DNA of 57,139 nucleotides, taken from positions 1-57,139 of the forward strand of contig JALESO010000044.1 in NCBI GenBank assembly GCA_022781925.1, read 5' to 3'. The notes beneath the pieces were generated by a model. It searched no databases. It was not told where the DNA came from and saw only the letters and a list, made by a program, of their open reading frames with translations. Position numbers and translations under genes: made by a program. The stretch comes from Lachnospiraceae bacterium. GTDB lineage: Bacteria > Bacillota > Clostridia > Lachnospirales > Lachnospiraceae. Shown here piece after piece: positions 7,216 to 16,668 of the stretch (the stretch's first letter is position 1; every line of letters starts with the position of its first letter).

Positions 7216-8817
7216 ATGAAGATTACATTAGAAATGGTTTTAACGAAATTTTTTGCAGAATTTGACAATACAAAACTTCTGACATCAATATCTGACACAC
7301 AGATGCAGCATGCTTTGCAGGGTATCCAGCTTCTGCCACGGCATATGCACAATCTGTCCGTGGATTATCTGTATGTCACAGATCAGTTTTATTACTCTGA
7401 TAAAATCCAGAAAACACTCGCATCGCAGCTTTCTGACACAAAAAATAGCAACAGCCAAAATATTGATGCTTCTATTATTGTATTGTGTGAAAATATTCCA
7501 GATAACAATGACTCCTGTCCAAATATCATTTTTATTCAAACGAAACTGGAACTTGCCGAAGGTTTTAATGCCCTTCAGAAAGTCTATGCCGAATTCATCG
7601 AATGGGGACGCCAGCTTGATTTTGCCATTTTTCGGAATGCGGATTTTCAGGAATTTATCGATATCAGTGAAGAAATGATCGCCTGTCCGATCCTGATCTA
7701 CGATCCGGCACTGAAGTTGCTAGCTTATTCCCGCATGTATCCGGGACTGGATGACCGTATTTTTCAGACAGCCATCGCCAACGGATATCTGGATCTGGAA
7801 ACGGTAAAATACTTTGAAAAAGATAAAATTTTTGCCCAGATGGATCATACCGGTAGTGCGGTCGGTGAACCGGACAGCTTCCGTATGCATGCAGATTTTG
7901 CCCGTGCCATCAACATCCGCAATGAACTGGCGGTATACTGCATTCTGCTGTACACCAGTAAGCATTCTCGCAGCTACATCAACCAGCTTTATCAGATTTT
8001 CTGCAACAGCATCGAGCATCTGCTGGAAAAACAGCACTCCGATTTTTTGAAAAACCGCTCCGTTACGGATTATTTTCTGATGGATCTGCTGGACAATCCT
8101 GATACACCGGCGGCACAGATCCGGGAACGCATTTACTATAATGATCTGGATTACGAAGGAAACTACATTGTGATCTGTCTGCATTCCGATATCAAACAGA
8201 AGCCCTCGGAAAACTATTTTATCCAGCTTCTGCGCAACAACATGATCAACTGCCGGATTTTTGCCTACCATGACGGTATTGTCATTTTGTATCATCTTCC
8301 AAAATTCCGGGAAATGGACTATCGTGATTATCTCCGGGATCAGCTGCATCATATTCTGAAAGATTTTTCCGACCGAAGTATCACGTTATACTTCAGCAAA
8401 CCTTTTACCAATATCGGACAGTTTGCAGAAGCCTATCAGCAGGCAGAAAATCTCTATCGAATGAAACTTCCGGTTTCAGATGACATCTATTGCTTCTATG
8501 AAGATCACTGGCTGCAAAATCTGATCCACACTACCCCGCAGACGGATAAAACATTTTCCTTCTGTGAGCCATGTCTGCTTCAGATGCTGCATGCAGATAC
8601 AAAAAAATCCCGGCAGCAGCTGGAGATACTGTATGCATATCTCCGCTGCGACCGGAAATTAACAGATGTCGCCAACAAACTTGGCATGCATCGCAACAAT
8701 GTGATCTATCATGTCAAACGTATTGAGGAGGATTTTCATCTGAATCTGGATGATCCCGATGTCCGTCTGCGGCTTCTGATGTCCTTTGAGGTGCTGAAAT
8801 TCAGTAACATTCCGTAA
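7216..8817 (+). CDS. PucR-type transcriptional regulator
   Basis: 533 residues. The C terminus carries the PucR helix-turn-helix (LTDVANKLGMHRNNVIYHVKRIEED, about residues 477-501). The centre has the usual weakly conserved ligand-sensing and GGDEF-like parts (ACPILIYDPALKLLAYS near 155; YFLMDLLDNPD near 285). PucR-family proteins sense catabolic substrates (purines, aromatic or amino compounds) and usually activate a neighbouring operon. It is divergent from the 6969-to-3035 operon, which it probably controls, and it resembles the frameshifted regulator at 23985 in length and layout. Start at 7216 with GGGGA upstream. Its stop lies three bases from the stop of the convergent lipoprotein gene, with no hairpin between them. 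Confidence 0.85.
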   Translation: MKITLEMVLTKFFAEFDNTKLLTSISDTQMQHALQGIQLLPRHMHNLSVDYLYVTDQFYYSDKIQKTLASQLSDTKNSNSQNIDASIIVLCENIPDNNDSCPNIIFIQTKLELAEGFNALQKVYAEFIEWGRQLDFAIFRNADFQEFIDISEEMIACPILIYDPALKLLAYSRMYPGLDDRIFQTAIANGYLDLETVKYFEKDKIFAQMDHTGSAVGEPDSFRMHADFARAINIRNELAVYCILLYTSKHSRSYINQLYQIFCNSIEHLLEKQHSDFLKNRSVTDYFLMDLLDNPDTPAAQIRERIYYNDLDYEGNYIVICLHSDIKQKPSENYFIQLLRNNMINCRIFAYHDGIVILYHLPKFREMDYRDYLRDQLHHILKDFSDRSITLYFSKPFTNIGQFAEAYQQAENLYRMKLPVSDDIYCFYEDHWLQNLIHTTPQTDKTFSFCEPCLLQMLHADTKKSRQQLEILYAYLRCDRKLTDVANKLGMHRNNVIYHVKRIEEDFHLNLDDPDVRLRLLMSFEVLKFSNIP

Positions 8818-8820
8818 TGT

Positions 8821-10128
8821 TTAATAATCGCCCCATCCATCATCGTCATAGGCATAATCATCGTCGTAGTCGTAATAATCCCAGTCATCATCCCCGTAAT
8901 CATAGTAGTCGTCGTAGTCATCATAATAGTCACCCGGATCTGACCACGGATCATAGTCATCATAATAGCCGTCATCGTAATAATCATAGAAGCCATCGTC
9001 ATCAATATAACCGGAATCTCCGTAGCCGATGAAGTGATTCTCATATCCGTCCCAGTACCAGACATCGCCATCGCTGTCGTACCAGTAATATGCGATCCCG
9101 TCATCGCTTGCACTGTCGGATTTCTTTGCATCCTGCGGCGGTGCCTGTGGCACTTCCTTCGGTGCGGTGCTCCATCCTGCGGTATAAGCACAGGTGGTCA
9201 GCATATTGTTCGCAATGTCCACGTAGTTCTGGATCCGGCTTTCCGGTGCAATCACCATGATCACCATGGCATATCCTGTCGGGCCGTAATAACGTACTTC
9301 CATATTTGCCCGCAGGGAAACTGAAGATCCATCCCCGAAAATACCACTGCTCATCCACATGGAACCGACGATGCTGTAATGATCGCCCCCGTCAATGCAG
9401 TTTGCACCGATGAACTGTGTCATATTTGCACCGTACATATTCTGAAGCAGCGTCTGCATCATATTTTCCAGATACGGCTGTGCGGATGCCAGTCCTTTTG
9501 TCATATTGTCGTCATAGCCGGCGATGGGCTGAAAACCGATCATAATATTCGTGTAATAATCGTCTGTTCCGTTTTTCACCAGTGCATCAAATCCCAGAGA
9601 ATCTGTATAAGACACATACGGATAGGCATTCATCTGTGCCGGATAATTAATCGTCACATTTGCAAAATTTCCCGGAAACGCAACAGTCTGATCCAAGGCA
9701 TCCGCAGCTGTCGGCAGAAAGACCAGACCTTCACTGGCCACCAGCGTATTGCCACCACCGTCCACCAGCCCGGTATCCGTCACTGTCAGCGTGGATACAA
9801 AGGATCCGTCTGCCCGGCTCAGGCTCAGGCCGTTCTCATCCGTGGTGATCACACCGCCATCCAGCTGATTGCCGTAAAAATCCGTGGTCGCCCACTGATA
9901 CTGATCATTGATGGTTACATACGTCGGTGTTCCCTCATAGCGCCAGAATCCTATATAAGAAGAAAGGATATCCGCATCCTGTGTGGATGTGGGCTGGCTT
10001 CCACAGCCTCCCACCAGACAGACACTGAGCACGATCAACAGCACTACCGCCAGCAGCCTCTTTCTCTGAAAAAACCTTTTTTCCTGAAATAATTTCTTTG
10101 TCCCTGTAATGTTTTCTACATGTTTCAT
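8821..10128 (-). CDS. Lipoprotein with extreme Asp/Tyr/Gly-rich C-terminal tail
   Basis: 435 residues. A basic N terminus, then a hydrophobic segment ending in the lipobox LVGGC (about residues 38-42), predicts lipid attachment at the outer face of the membrane. The middle (about 50-330) is not recognised. The last ~85 residues are almost only D, Y, G and W (for example DDYYDYGDDDWDYYDYDDDY), strongly acidic and aromatic; the DNA shows matching TCATCGTCATAATC-like iterations. Binding of calcium or cationic surfaces would suit such a tail but is a guess. Its ATG overlaps the stop of the upstream membrane-protein gene (ATGA), so the two are one unit. Confidence 0.7.
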   Translation of the reverse strand: MKHVENITGTKKLFQEKRFFQRKRLLAVVLLIVLSVCLVGGCGSQPTSTQDADILSSYIGFWRYEGTPTYVTINDQYQWATTDFYGNQLDGGVITTDENGLSLSRADGSFVSTLTVTDTGLVDGGGNTLVASEGLVFLPTAADALDQTVAFPGNFANVTINYPAQMNAYPYVSYTDSLGFDALVKNGTDDYYTNIMIGFQPIAGYDDNMTKGLASAQPYLENMMQTLLQNMYGANMTQFIGANCIDGGDHYSIVGSMWMSSGIFGDGSSVSLRANMEVRYYGPTGYAMVIMVIAPESRIQNYVDIANNMLTTCAYTAGWSTAPKEVPQAPPQDAKKSDSASDDGIAYYWYDSDGDVWYWDGYENHFIGYGDSGYIDDDGFYDYYDDGYYDDYDPWSDPGDYYDDYDDYYDYGDDDWDYYDYDDDYAYDDDGWGDY

Positions 10129-11096
10129 CCTAACTCCTCCTCTCCCTTTTCATGTGCCTCCTGCTCCGGTTCAAACCGAACGCAGGTAGAAGTTTCCTTA
10201 CTGAGATACAATGTATCCACCCAGTTTAATTCATCCAGGAAATCCGTAAACCAGTGCAGCTCGCTCTGATATTTCTGCCGCAATGCGTCTACTTCCACTT
10301 TGCCCCTGCTCAGTGCAAAAAACGGCTGGTCGGTCTGTACCGCAATGTGCAGCTGCCCCTTTTTCAGAAAACTCATATACAGCTTTCCACCATATTTGGA
10401 TGACATTGACACAATGCAATCCACGATATGCGGTGTCAGGATATTGCCGACTTCCTGTTCATTTTCCGGCTGGATGATAAATTTTTTATCAAATTCCTCA
10501 TTGTCTGTTTTGACCACAGACCCGGAAAAAAGACGCTTGATCCCGGTGCGGGCCACGATCCGCAGCTCTGTGGAAAATTCATGACCAAAGTCGCAGACCA
10601 GCCACTGACCTTTGAACACTTCCCCTTTGACGGTCTCCCACATCCCGGCATCATCGTTATAATAATCATTCTCCTGGATCAGTGTCACACCGCTCATTTC
10701 CACATGCATCGCCTTATAAACGGCTTTAACATCATTGCTGCCTTCCACGGTGTGAAAATCCACCGGCAACACCGCTGCATCCATGGCACTTCTGGAAATA
10801 TGCCCCGTGGGCTGATAATCCACCTCTTCAAACACGTTTTCTAACAATCCCTGTACCAGCTGATCCCCGATCTGTTGTTTCATGGATTTCTCACGTCTGT
10901 TCATTACCAGTGCTCCGACCAGACAAAGTATCACTCCGAAAATCGCCACAGAGATCAGCGTGGTCAGCAGCCCTGCCACCACCAGAATGACGCCTGCTAT
11001 GCTCAGTGCTTTCGCACCTCTGCCTGCCGCACGTTTATTTTTCAGTTCTGCTGCAAGCTGCTCATCGGAATATACCTTTGCATTTCGCTCTTCCAT
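10125..11096 (-). CDS. DUF3137-like membrane protein
   Basis: 323 residues; ATG at 11096 behind GGGAGGGAG. Two adjacent transmembrane segments (about residues 27-62, ALSIAGVILVVAGLLTTLIS and VAIFGVILCLVGALVMN) follow a short cytosolic N terminus. The large soluble domain after them contains a pattern seen in DUF3137 proteins (VFKGQWLVCDFGHEFS; GGKLYMSFLKKGQLHIAV). The function of this family is unknown. It is coupled by ATGA overlap to the acidic lipoprotein gene, suggesting a common surface role. The LuxR gene just upstream ends 137 bases before this start. Confidence 0.6.
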   Translation of the reverse strand: MEERNAKVYSDEQLAAELKNKRAAGRGAKALSIAGVILVVAGLLTTLISVAIFGVILCLVGALVMNRREKSMKQQIGDQLVQGLLENVFEEVDYQPTGHISRSAMDAAVLPVDFHTVEGSNDVKAVYKAMHVEMSGVTLIQENDYYNDDAGMWETVKGEVFKGQWLVCDFGHEFSTELRIVARTGIKRLFSGSVVKTDNEEFDKKFIIQPENEQEVGNILTPHIVDCIVSMSSKYGGKLYMSFLKKGQLHIAVQTDQPFFALSRGKVEVDALRQKYQSELHWFTDFLDELNWVDTLYLSKETSTCVRFEPEQEAHEKGEEELG

Positions 11097-11233
11097 AACT
11101 TCTCCCTCCCTTTCATCAAAAATATGTGCATCAAAAAATCCATCGCACATTTACTTTGTAGTAATACTGTACGATGGATGATTTCAAAATGATATTAACG
11201 AAAGGTTAGTATTTGGTTCAACTTGAAGATTTG

Positions 11234-13741
11234 TCAGTCTGTGGTCAGCAACTCGATCAGCTGTCTGCGTTTTGTCCGCACATCTCCGCTGATCTGCAAT
11301 TTTGCATAGATTCGGTTGATATACTGCTTTACGGTTCCCTCGGATAGAAACAGCCGCTCCGCGATCTCCCGGTTGCTGAACCGCTCCGCCAGCAGTGCAA
11401 CGATCCTGCGTTCCTGCTCCGTCAGACCCGCAAAAGCTTCCGGCAATGCACGTTCTTCTGTGATGTCTGCATACCGCTTCTGACAGCATTTTCCCAATGT
11501 TACCACTTTTGTAAGAAAAGCGTGCGCCGGCTCATCTGCAGTCTGCATTTCCCGTTCCAGAAGTTCTTCCAGATACCCATAATTTTCCACAAAAGGAAGG
11601 TAAAACTGATCCGGCAGTGCTGCATCCAGGGCACATCGCAGATATGCTCTGGCTTCCGGGCGTTTTCCCAGTTTTTCATAAGCGGCTGCTGTCTGGATCT
11701 GTATATGAAGTGCCACCAGCGCATAATGCATTGTCTCACATACCGCCAGCAGCCTCTCGCTTCTGCCGATGACTTTTGCAGATTCCTCCTGTGCCAGATA
11801 TACCTGGTTCTCGATCAGTTCCATCATAGGTTTTCCCGGTGCCAGAAAATTTACGGTGGACAACTTGTGTTCCCGAAACAGTGCCGGAATCTGATCCGTC
11901 TGCCCCGACAGTGCATAGTAATAAGCGCAGGCGCTGTCAAACAGCGTGATCCAGGTGATGTTATGACGGCGCATCAACTTCTCCCGCCGCTCTGCAATGG
12001 TATAACTGAGACTTAACTCCGTGCACAATGCCAGACGCAGCGCCAGGAAATCACAGCAGAGCGCCATATTTTCCTGCCCGTTCTCCGCAATGTGCGCATA
12101 GGTATTTTCCAGACAGATCTGTGCATCCACAAACCGCCCCTGCAGAAATTCCGCCTCCGCATTCATGATACGCTCCGCCCCCTGCCCGTGCCCGCTGGTA
12201 ATGCGGTAGTAATGAGGCATGCAGTCATTCATCTCCGCCAGTTCTTTGTCCAATTCCCCCGGCGTCCGGTGAAACATCATCAGCACAGAAGGGGAACCGA
12301 AGGTCCAGCCGCCTTCATTTCGGATGCTGATGGCCAGTCGTGACATCTGTGCACTGGCACTGCGGTGGAACTGACTCATTTTTGATATATCATTATACAT
12401 CAGAAAACTCATGATCAGATCACATTCCCCCAACAGGTTGTCCCGCTCTCTGGCCTCCATCTCCGGATGCTCTGCGATGGCAGTCATCAGCAGATCCTTC
12501 AGTGCCATCATGGTCGGAATCTGCCGCCAGGTAAACATCCGGCGCATCAGTACCAGAAGTGCCAGCGGATGCCGCTTCAGCACCTCTTTTGGACACTGTT
12601 CCAGAAGTTCCGACACCTCCTCCGGTTTCATGGAAGCAAGCAGGATTCCCGCATCATTCTGAATTACTCTGAGAACCGCCTCATAATTCCGGCTCTCCCG
12701 GTAAGCAGTCAGGGCATGCAGATACATATGTTTCTTCTCATACCATGCCCCGTAACGGTTGCGGTAGCGCCGCTGTTTTCCCATATCCAGTGCGGCAAAT
12801 GCCCGCTCCGCGCACTCTTTCATCATATGGTGAAACCGAAAACTGCGGTTGTCCGGCAGACGGGTGACAAAGGCATTCTGCTCCGTCAATGCCGCCAGAA
12901 TCGCATCTGCATCTGCAAGCCCCGTGATGCATCGTGCCATTTCCAGCGTAAATTCATCCGCAAGCCCCATAACCGTCAGAAACTCCCGGCGTTCTTTTGG
13001 CAGCGGATCAATCATGGCCGTTGCAAACATTTCATAGATATCTGATTTCTGATCCGGCAGCTGTCCGTATTTGGAAAAAGCACACAGATTCAGATACACC
13101 GCAGAAAACCAGCCCTCACTGGTATGCAGCAACGTGTCGATCTGCTGCTTACTCAGTTCCATGCCGCACCGATGAGTGTACACCGACAGTTCCGTATGGT
13201 TCAGACAGAGATTCTCCATCTCGATCTGGCAGAGTTTTCCGCCCAGACGCACCACCGCTTTCCCGGACAGCAGCCGCCCCCTGCTGGCTGCGATCAGATG
13301 CACATTTCCCGGCAGACGGTTTGCCAGATCACACAGGAAATCAGCCACCCGCTCATCCGTCAACAGATGAAAATCATCGATAAAAATGTAATAAATCGTA
13401 TCTCCCGCCAGTCCATAGCAGATGGTGTCCATCAGAAATCCTGCGGAAGCCACATCCACCGGGCATTCATAGCCTTCCAGGAAATCCAGCCCTGCAAAGG
13501 CAAATGCCTGCTGCACACTTTTCCAGAAAATAGACAGATTATCCGAATAAATGCTGATGCGGATCTGCACCGCCCGCTCCGTTTTCAGCTGTCTGGTCAG
13601 ATACCAGTTCACCGCTGTGGTTTTCCCGTATCCCATCGGCGCAGTCACTGTGGTCAGCGCACACTGCGAGATTGGTCGCAGACATTCCTGCAGCCGCTCC
13701 GATATGTAGATCGTGTTCAGATGATTTCTCCCCTTCGGCAT
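11234..13741 (-). CDS. MalT-like large ATP-dependent LuxR-family regulator
   Basis: 835 residues from ATG 13741 (AAGGAG eight bases upstream; a GTG at 13750 abuts that site and is less likely). The N-terminal STAND-type NTPase has a P-loop APMGYGKTTAV (about 35-45) and a Walker B-like YYIFIDDFHLL (about 115). A long helical, TPR-like central region follows. The C-terminal LuxR helix-turn-helix is clear (LTEQERRIVALLAERFSNREIAERL, then GTVKQYINRIYAKL). These proteins switch on transcription when an inducer and ATP allow oligomerisation. Likely targets are the two surface-protein genes downstream (11096 and 10128), which lie on the same strand. Confidence 0.85.
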   Translation of the reverse strand: MPKGRNHLNTIYISERLQECLRPISQCALTTVTAPMGYGKTTAVNWYLTRQLKTERAVQIRISIYSDNLSIFWKSVQQAFAFAGLDFLEGYECPVDVASAGFLMDTICYGLAGDTIYYIFIDDFHLLTDERVADFLCDLANRLPGNVHLIAASRGRLLSGKAVVRLGGKLCQIEMENLCLNHTELSVYTHRCGMELSKQQIDTLLHTSEGWFSAVYLNLCAFSKYGQLPDQKSDIYEMFATAMIDPLPKERREFLTVMGLADEFTLEMARCITGLADADAILAALTEQNAFVTRLPDNRSFRFHHMMKECAERAFAALDMGKQRRYRNRYGAWYEKKHMYLHALTAYRESRNYEAVLRVIQNDAGILLASMKPEEVSELLEQCPKEVLKRHPLALLVLMRRMFTWRQIPTMMALKDLLMTAIAEHPEMEARERDNLLGECDLIMSFLMYNDISKMSQFHRSASAQMSRLAISIRNEGGWTFGSPSVLMMFHRTPGELDKELAEMNDCMPHYYRITSGHGQGAERIMNAEAEFLQGRFVDAQICLENTYAHIAENGQENMALCCDFLALRLALCTELSLSYTIAERREKLMRRHNITWITLFDSACAYYYALSGQTDQIPALFREHKLSTVNFLAPGKPMMELIENQVYLAQEESAKVIGRSERLLAVCETMHYALVALHIQIQTAAAYEKLGKRPEARAYLRCALDAALPDQFYLPFVENYGYLEELLEREMQTADEPAHAFLTKVVTLGKCCQKRYADITEERALPEAFAGLTEQERRIVALLAERFSNREIAERLFLSEGTVKQYINRIYAKLQISGDVRTKRRQLIELLTTD

Positions 13742-13893
13742 TTCCGTCACTCCTTCTCCCGTGCAAAGTCAGGCTGATGCTCTCTGCCTTTGCGCCGTAT
13801 TTTTCTCATGTATTTCTTATGTATTATTTTACCATATCGGATATTACAGAAATCATTGAAAAATGGCATCTTTGTGATTTATTTAATTTCATA
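13742..13893 (-). promoter_or_regulatory. Leader and probable promoter region of the LuxR gene
   Basis: This AT-rich stretch lies between a terminator and the LuxR start. On the minus strand a TAAAAT -10-like box lies about 95 bases before the start; the -35 is weak. Nothing else is recognisable. Confidence 0.3.
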
Positions 13894-13934
13894 AAAAATG
13901 CAGGATTTCCATCACCGGAATTTCCTGCATTTTT
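13894..13934 (-). terminator. Terminator of the Etf/dehydrogenase operon
   Basis: AAAAATGCAGGATTTCC pairs with GGAATTTCCTGCATTTTT (near-perfect, about 16 bp). Run of T on both strands, so it may work in both directions. It lies about 110 bases past the dehydrogenase stop. A 12-bp perfect palindrome TTCGATATCGAA is at 13987-13998 between them. Confidence 0.85.
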
Positions 13935-14044
13935 CGTTCACCTTATTTTTACCTATATAAAACCTAACCCATAACCACTTTAAATATTCGATATCGAAAT
14001 GATTCCGGTACAAACTGATTTTGCCAACCTAATATTCAGTATGC

Positions 14045-15445
14045 TTAACGGATGACTTTGCCCGGATTCAGAATGTGTTTCTCATCGAAAGCATTTTTAA
14101 TCGCCTGATATAGTGCGATCATCTGCGGACCCATAAATGTCTCCAGTGCGCCGACACGGGCATGACCGATTCCATGCTCGCCGGATACCTGACCACCCAT
14201 GATCTTTGCCTGTGCATACAACTCTTCCATCAATTTCGGGCAGCGCTCCTCGAAGAGTTTTTTGTCCATATCATCACGCATCAGCTGGATATGCATGTTT
14301 CCGTCACCGGCATGACCCTGGATGGAAATGCGGATACCGGTCTCTTCCATCTTGGTGCCTGCAAACTTGGAAAAGTCTGCGATTCGGTTTCTCGGAACTA
14401 CGATATCGCACTCGTCCATATCTGTGGTAGATGCTTTCAGTGCCTCAAGAGACGCACCACGCACGGTCCATACCGCTTCTTTTCGCTCATCGGTATTGCA
14501 CAGGAATACGTCCTCTGCTCCGTTGTCCAGACAGATTTGTGCGGCAGCGTCACATCTGCGCTCCACATCTTCCACCGTACTTCCGTCAAACATCAGGATC
14601 AGATAAGAATCTGCGGTACGGTGCGGCATGATCTTGTTCAGATACTCTGCTGCCTCATCCAGAAGGGACTTCGGCATGTACTCGATGGCAGTCGGATTCA
14701 GATCGGAGTTGATAAATTTCGGCACGGTTCCCACGCACTGCTCCAGTGACGGATACGGTACAAGTAAGGTATAAGATACTTTCGGCTGTGGGATGACACG
14801 CATACGCAGTTTTGTCGCGATACATAACGTTCCCTCGGAACCGATCACCAGATCTTTGATATCATATCCGGATGTGTTTTTCGCTACGTTACTTCCAAAC
14901 TGCATGACATCACCGTTTGGCATAACACACTCCATGGAAACCACATAGTTTCTTGTGACACCATAACCTACGGCTTTCATACCACCGGCATTTGTCATGA
15001 CGTTTCCACCGACAGAAGCTGTTTTTTCCCCGGGCTCCGGCGGATAAAAGACACCTTTTTCCTGCGCTGCATTGGCCAGTTCCATAACAAGGACACCCGG
15101 CTCAATGACTACGGTCATGGTATCCAGATCCCACTCCAGGATCTTGTTCATTTTTTCGGTACAGAGCAGAATGCCTCCGTAGATCGGCACAGCGCCACCG
15201 GACAGACCGGTTCCGGCTCCCCGGGGTGTTACCGGGATGCAGTGCTCGTAAGCATAACACATAACTTTGGATACTTCCTCGGTACTTAGCACTTCCACCA
15301 GTACATCCGGCGCATGGGTACCAAAATCCGGCATCTCATCATGCGCATAATCATATTCGATCTCATCCCCGTAAAAAACACGGTCCGGGGCTGTCACACT
15401 TTTTAAATATTCCACACCTTCCGGTGTAATTACCTGATATTCCAT
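14045..15445 (-). CDS. FAD-dependent 2-hydroxyacid dehydrogenase (LctD/GlcD type)
   Basis: 466 residues. The N-terminal PCMH/FAD_binding_4 fold has PRGAGTGLSGGAVP and the FAD segment PGEKTASVGGNVMTNAGG. The C-terminal FAD-linked oxidase domain has VSGEHGIGHAR and ends HILNPGKVIR. It oxidises a 2-hydroxyacid such as lactate or glycolate to the 2-oxoacid and hands electrons to FAD. The order etfB, etfA, dehydrogenase with 15-17 base gaps is that of lctBCD of Acetobacterium woodii, where the complex drives lactate oxidation with NAD by confurcating electrons from reduced ferredoxin. No lactate permease or racemase is adjacent here, so another 2-hydroxyacid (for example a phenyllactate-type acid) is possible. 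Cytosolic. Confidence 0.85.
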   Translation of the reverse strand: MEYQVITPEGVEYLKSVTAPDRVFYGDEIEYDYAHDEMPDFGTHAPDVLVEVLSTEEVSKVMCYAYEHCIPVTPRGAGTGLSGGAVPIYGGILLCTEKMNKILEWDLDTMTVVIEPGVLVMELANAAQEKGVFYPPEPGEKTASVGGNVMTNAGGMKAVGYGVTRNYVVSMECVMPNGDVMQFGSNVAKNTSGYDIKDLVIGSEGTLCIATKLRMRVIPQPKVSYTLLVPYPSLEQCVGTVPKFINSDLNPTAIEYMPKSLLDEAAEYLNKIMPHRTADSYLILMFDGSTVEDVERRCDAAAQICLDNGAEDVFLCNTDERKEAVWTVRGASLEALKASTTDMDECDIVVPRNRIADFSKFAGTKMEETGIRISIQGHAGDGNMHIQLMRDDMDKKLFEERCPKLMEELYAQAKIMGGQVSGEHGIGHARVGALETFMGPQMIALYQAIKNAFDEKHILNPGKVIR

Positions 15446-15460
15446 TTTCGACGTCCCCCT

Positions 15461-16651
15461 TTACTGCTGTTTTGCCTGCACTGCTGCTGTCAGCGCCGGT
15501 ACCACACTGTATAAATCTTCGGTAATACAATAATTTGCGATCTTGAAGATCGGTGCTTCCGCATCGGTGTTGATGGCCACGATACACTCCGCTCCATCCA
15601 TACCTGCGGCAAACTGTACCGCACCGGAAACACCACAGGTAATGATCAGTTTCGGTTTTACGGTACGTCCGGAAAGTCCGATCTGTTTTGTCACGTCGTT
15701 CCAGCCTTTTTCCACCAGCGGACGTGTGGTTGCCAGCTGTCCGCCAAGGGCATCTGCCAGCTCCTGCAGCATCGCCAGATCTTCCTGTTTTTTCACTCCA
15801 CGTCCTGCAACGACCAGCACATCTTCTTCCTCGATGCCTTTTGTCTTTTTCACGATCTCTGTGCTGATGACTTCCATGCCGGATTTCAGCATTTCATCGG
15901 TTACTTCACAGGTTACGACCTCACCATTCGGTGCTGTCTTCTCTGCCACATTCATCACTTTATAACGAACCGTTGCAAACTGTGGTCTTGTATTTGTCGT
16001 AATGATCTGTGCCATGATATTTCCACCAAACGCCGGACGGATCTGCACCAGATCGGTATTTTCTTTCATATCAAGTACGGTACAGTCTGCAGTCAGACCA
16101 GTACGGAAACGTGTGGCACAGGCCGGTGCCAAGGAACGTCCCAGGGAAGTTGCGCCAACCAGAACAACCGTCGGTTTTACAGTTTTGATGCAGTCTTCCA
16201 TGATGTTTGTATACACATCCCCGCGGAAATGCGCCAGTGCTTCATGTGCATAGACATAGACTTTGTCCACACCGTACTCCAGTAAAGTCTGCGCCTGTTC
16301 CTTGGCCTGTTCGCCGCCGATAAGCACCGCATACACCGGATGGTTGATCTTTGCAGCCAGCTCTCTTGCTTTTCCGATCAGCTCGAAGGCTACCGGATGG
16401 ATACCGCTCTCCTCCTGCTCCACAAAAACCATGACACCCTTCCATGCGTCTTTGTCCACGGTCTTTTTCACTTCATCCTCTATCAGGGAAACTGCCTGCA
16501 CCGGACATGATTTCACGCACAGTTTACACATCTTACAGGATGCGTTGATTTCTATTTTGTTATCTTTGATCTCCAGTGCTCCAAAGGGACATTTTTCCAC
16601 ACACTGCCCGCAGAGGATACACTGATCCTGATTAAAATTTAATGTTGCCAT
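15461..16651 (-). CDS. etfA: Electron-transfer flavoprotein alpha subunit with N-terminal 2[4Fe-4S] domain
   Basis: 396 residues; GGAGG before ATG 16651. The first ~60 residues are a ferredoxin domain with CILCGQCVEKCP and CKMCKLCVKSCP. The EtfA part follows, ending in the FAD-binding C-terminal domain (GRTVKPKLIITCGVSGAVQF, then IVAINTDAEAPIFKIANY). The added ferredoxin domain is typical of EtfA in bifurcating or confurcating complexes such as LctC and distinguishes it from housekeeping EtfA. It receives electrons from ferredoxin and the dehydrogenase FAD and passes them to the bifurcating flavin. It lies between etfB and the dehydrogenase gene in one operon. Confidence 0.9.
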   Translation of the reverse strand: MATLNFNQDQCILCGQCVEKCPFGALEIKDNKIEINASCKMCKLCVKSCPVQAVSLIEDEVKKTVDKDAWKGVMVFVEQEESGIHPVAFELIGKARELAAKINHPVYAVLIGGEQAKEQAQTLLEYGVDKVYVYAHEALAHFRGDVYTNIMEDCIKTVKPTVVLVGATSLGRSLAPACATRFRTGLTADCTVLDMKENTDLVQIRPAFGGNIMAQIITTNTRPQFATVRYKVMNVAEKTAPNGEVVTCEVTDEMLKSGMEVISTEIVKKTKGIEEEDVLVVAGRGVKKQEDLAMLQELADALGGQLATTRPLVEKGWNDVTKQIGLSGRTVKPKLIITCGVSGAVQFAAGMDGAECIVAINTDAEAPIFKIANYCITEDLYSVVPALTAAVQAKQQ

Positions 16652-16668
16652 CTTCTTTTCCTCCGATT

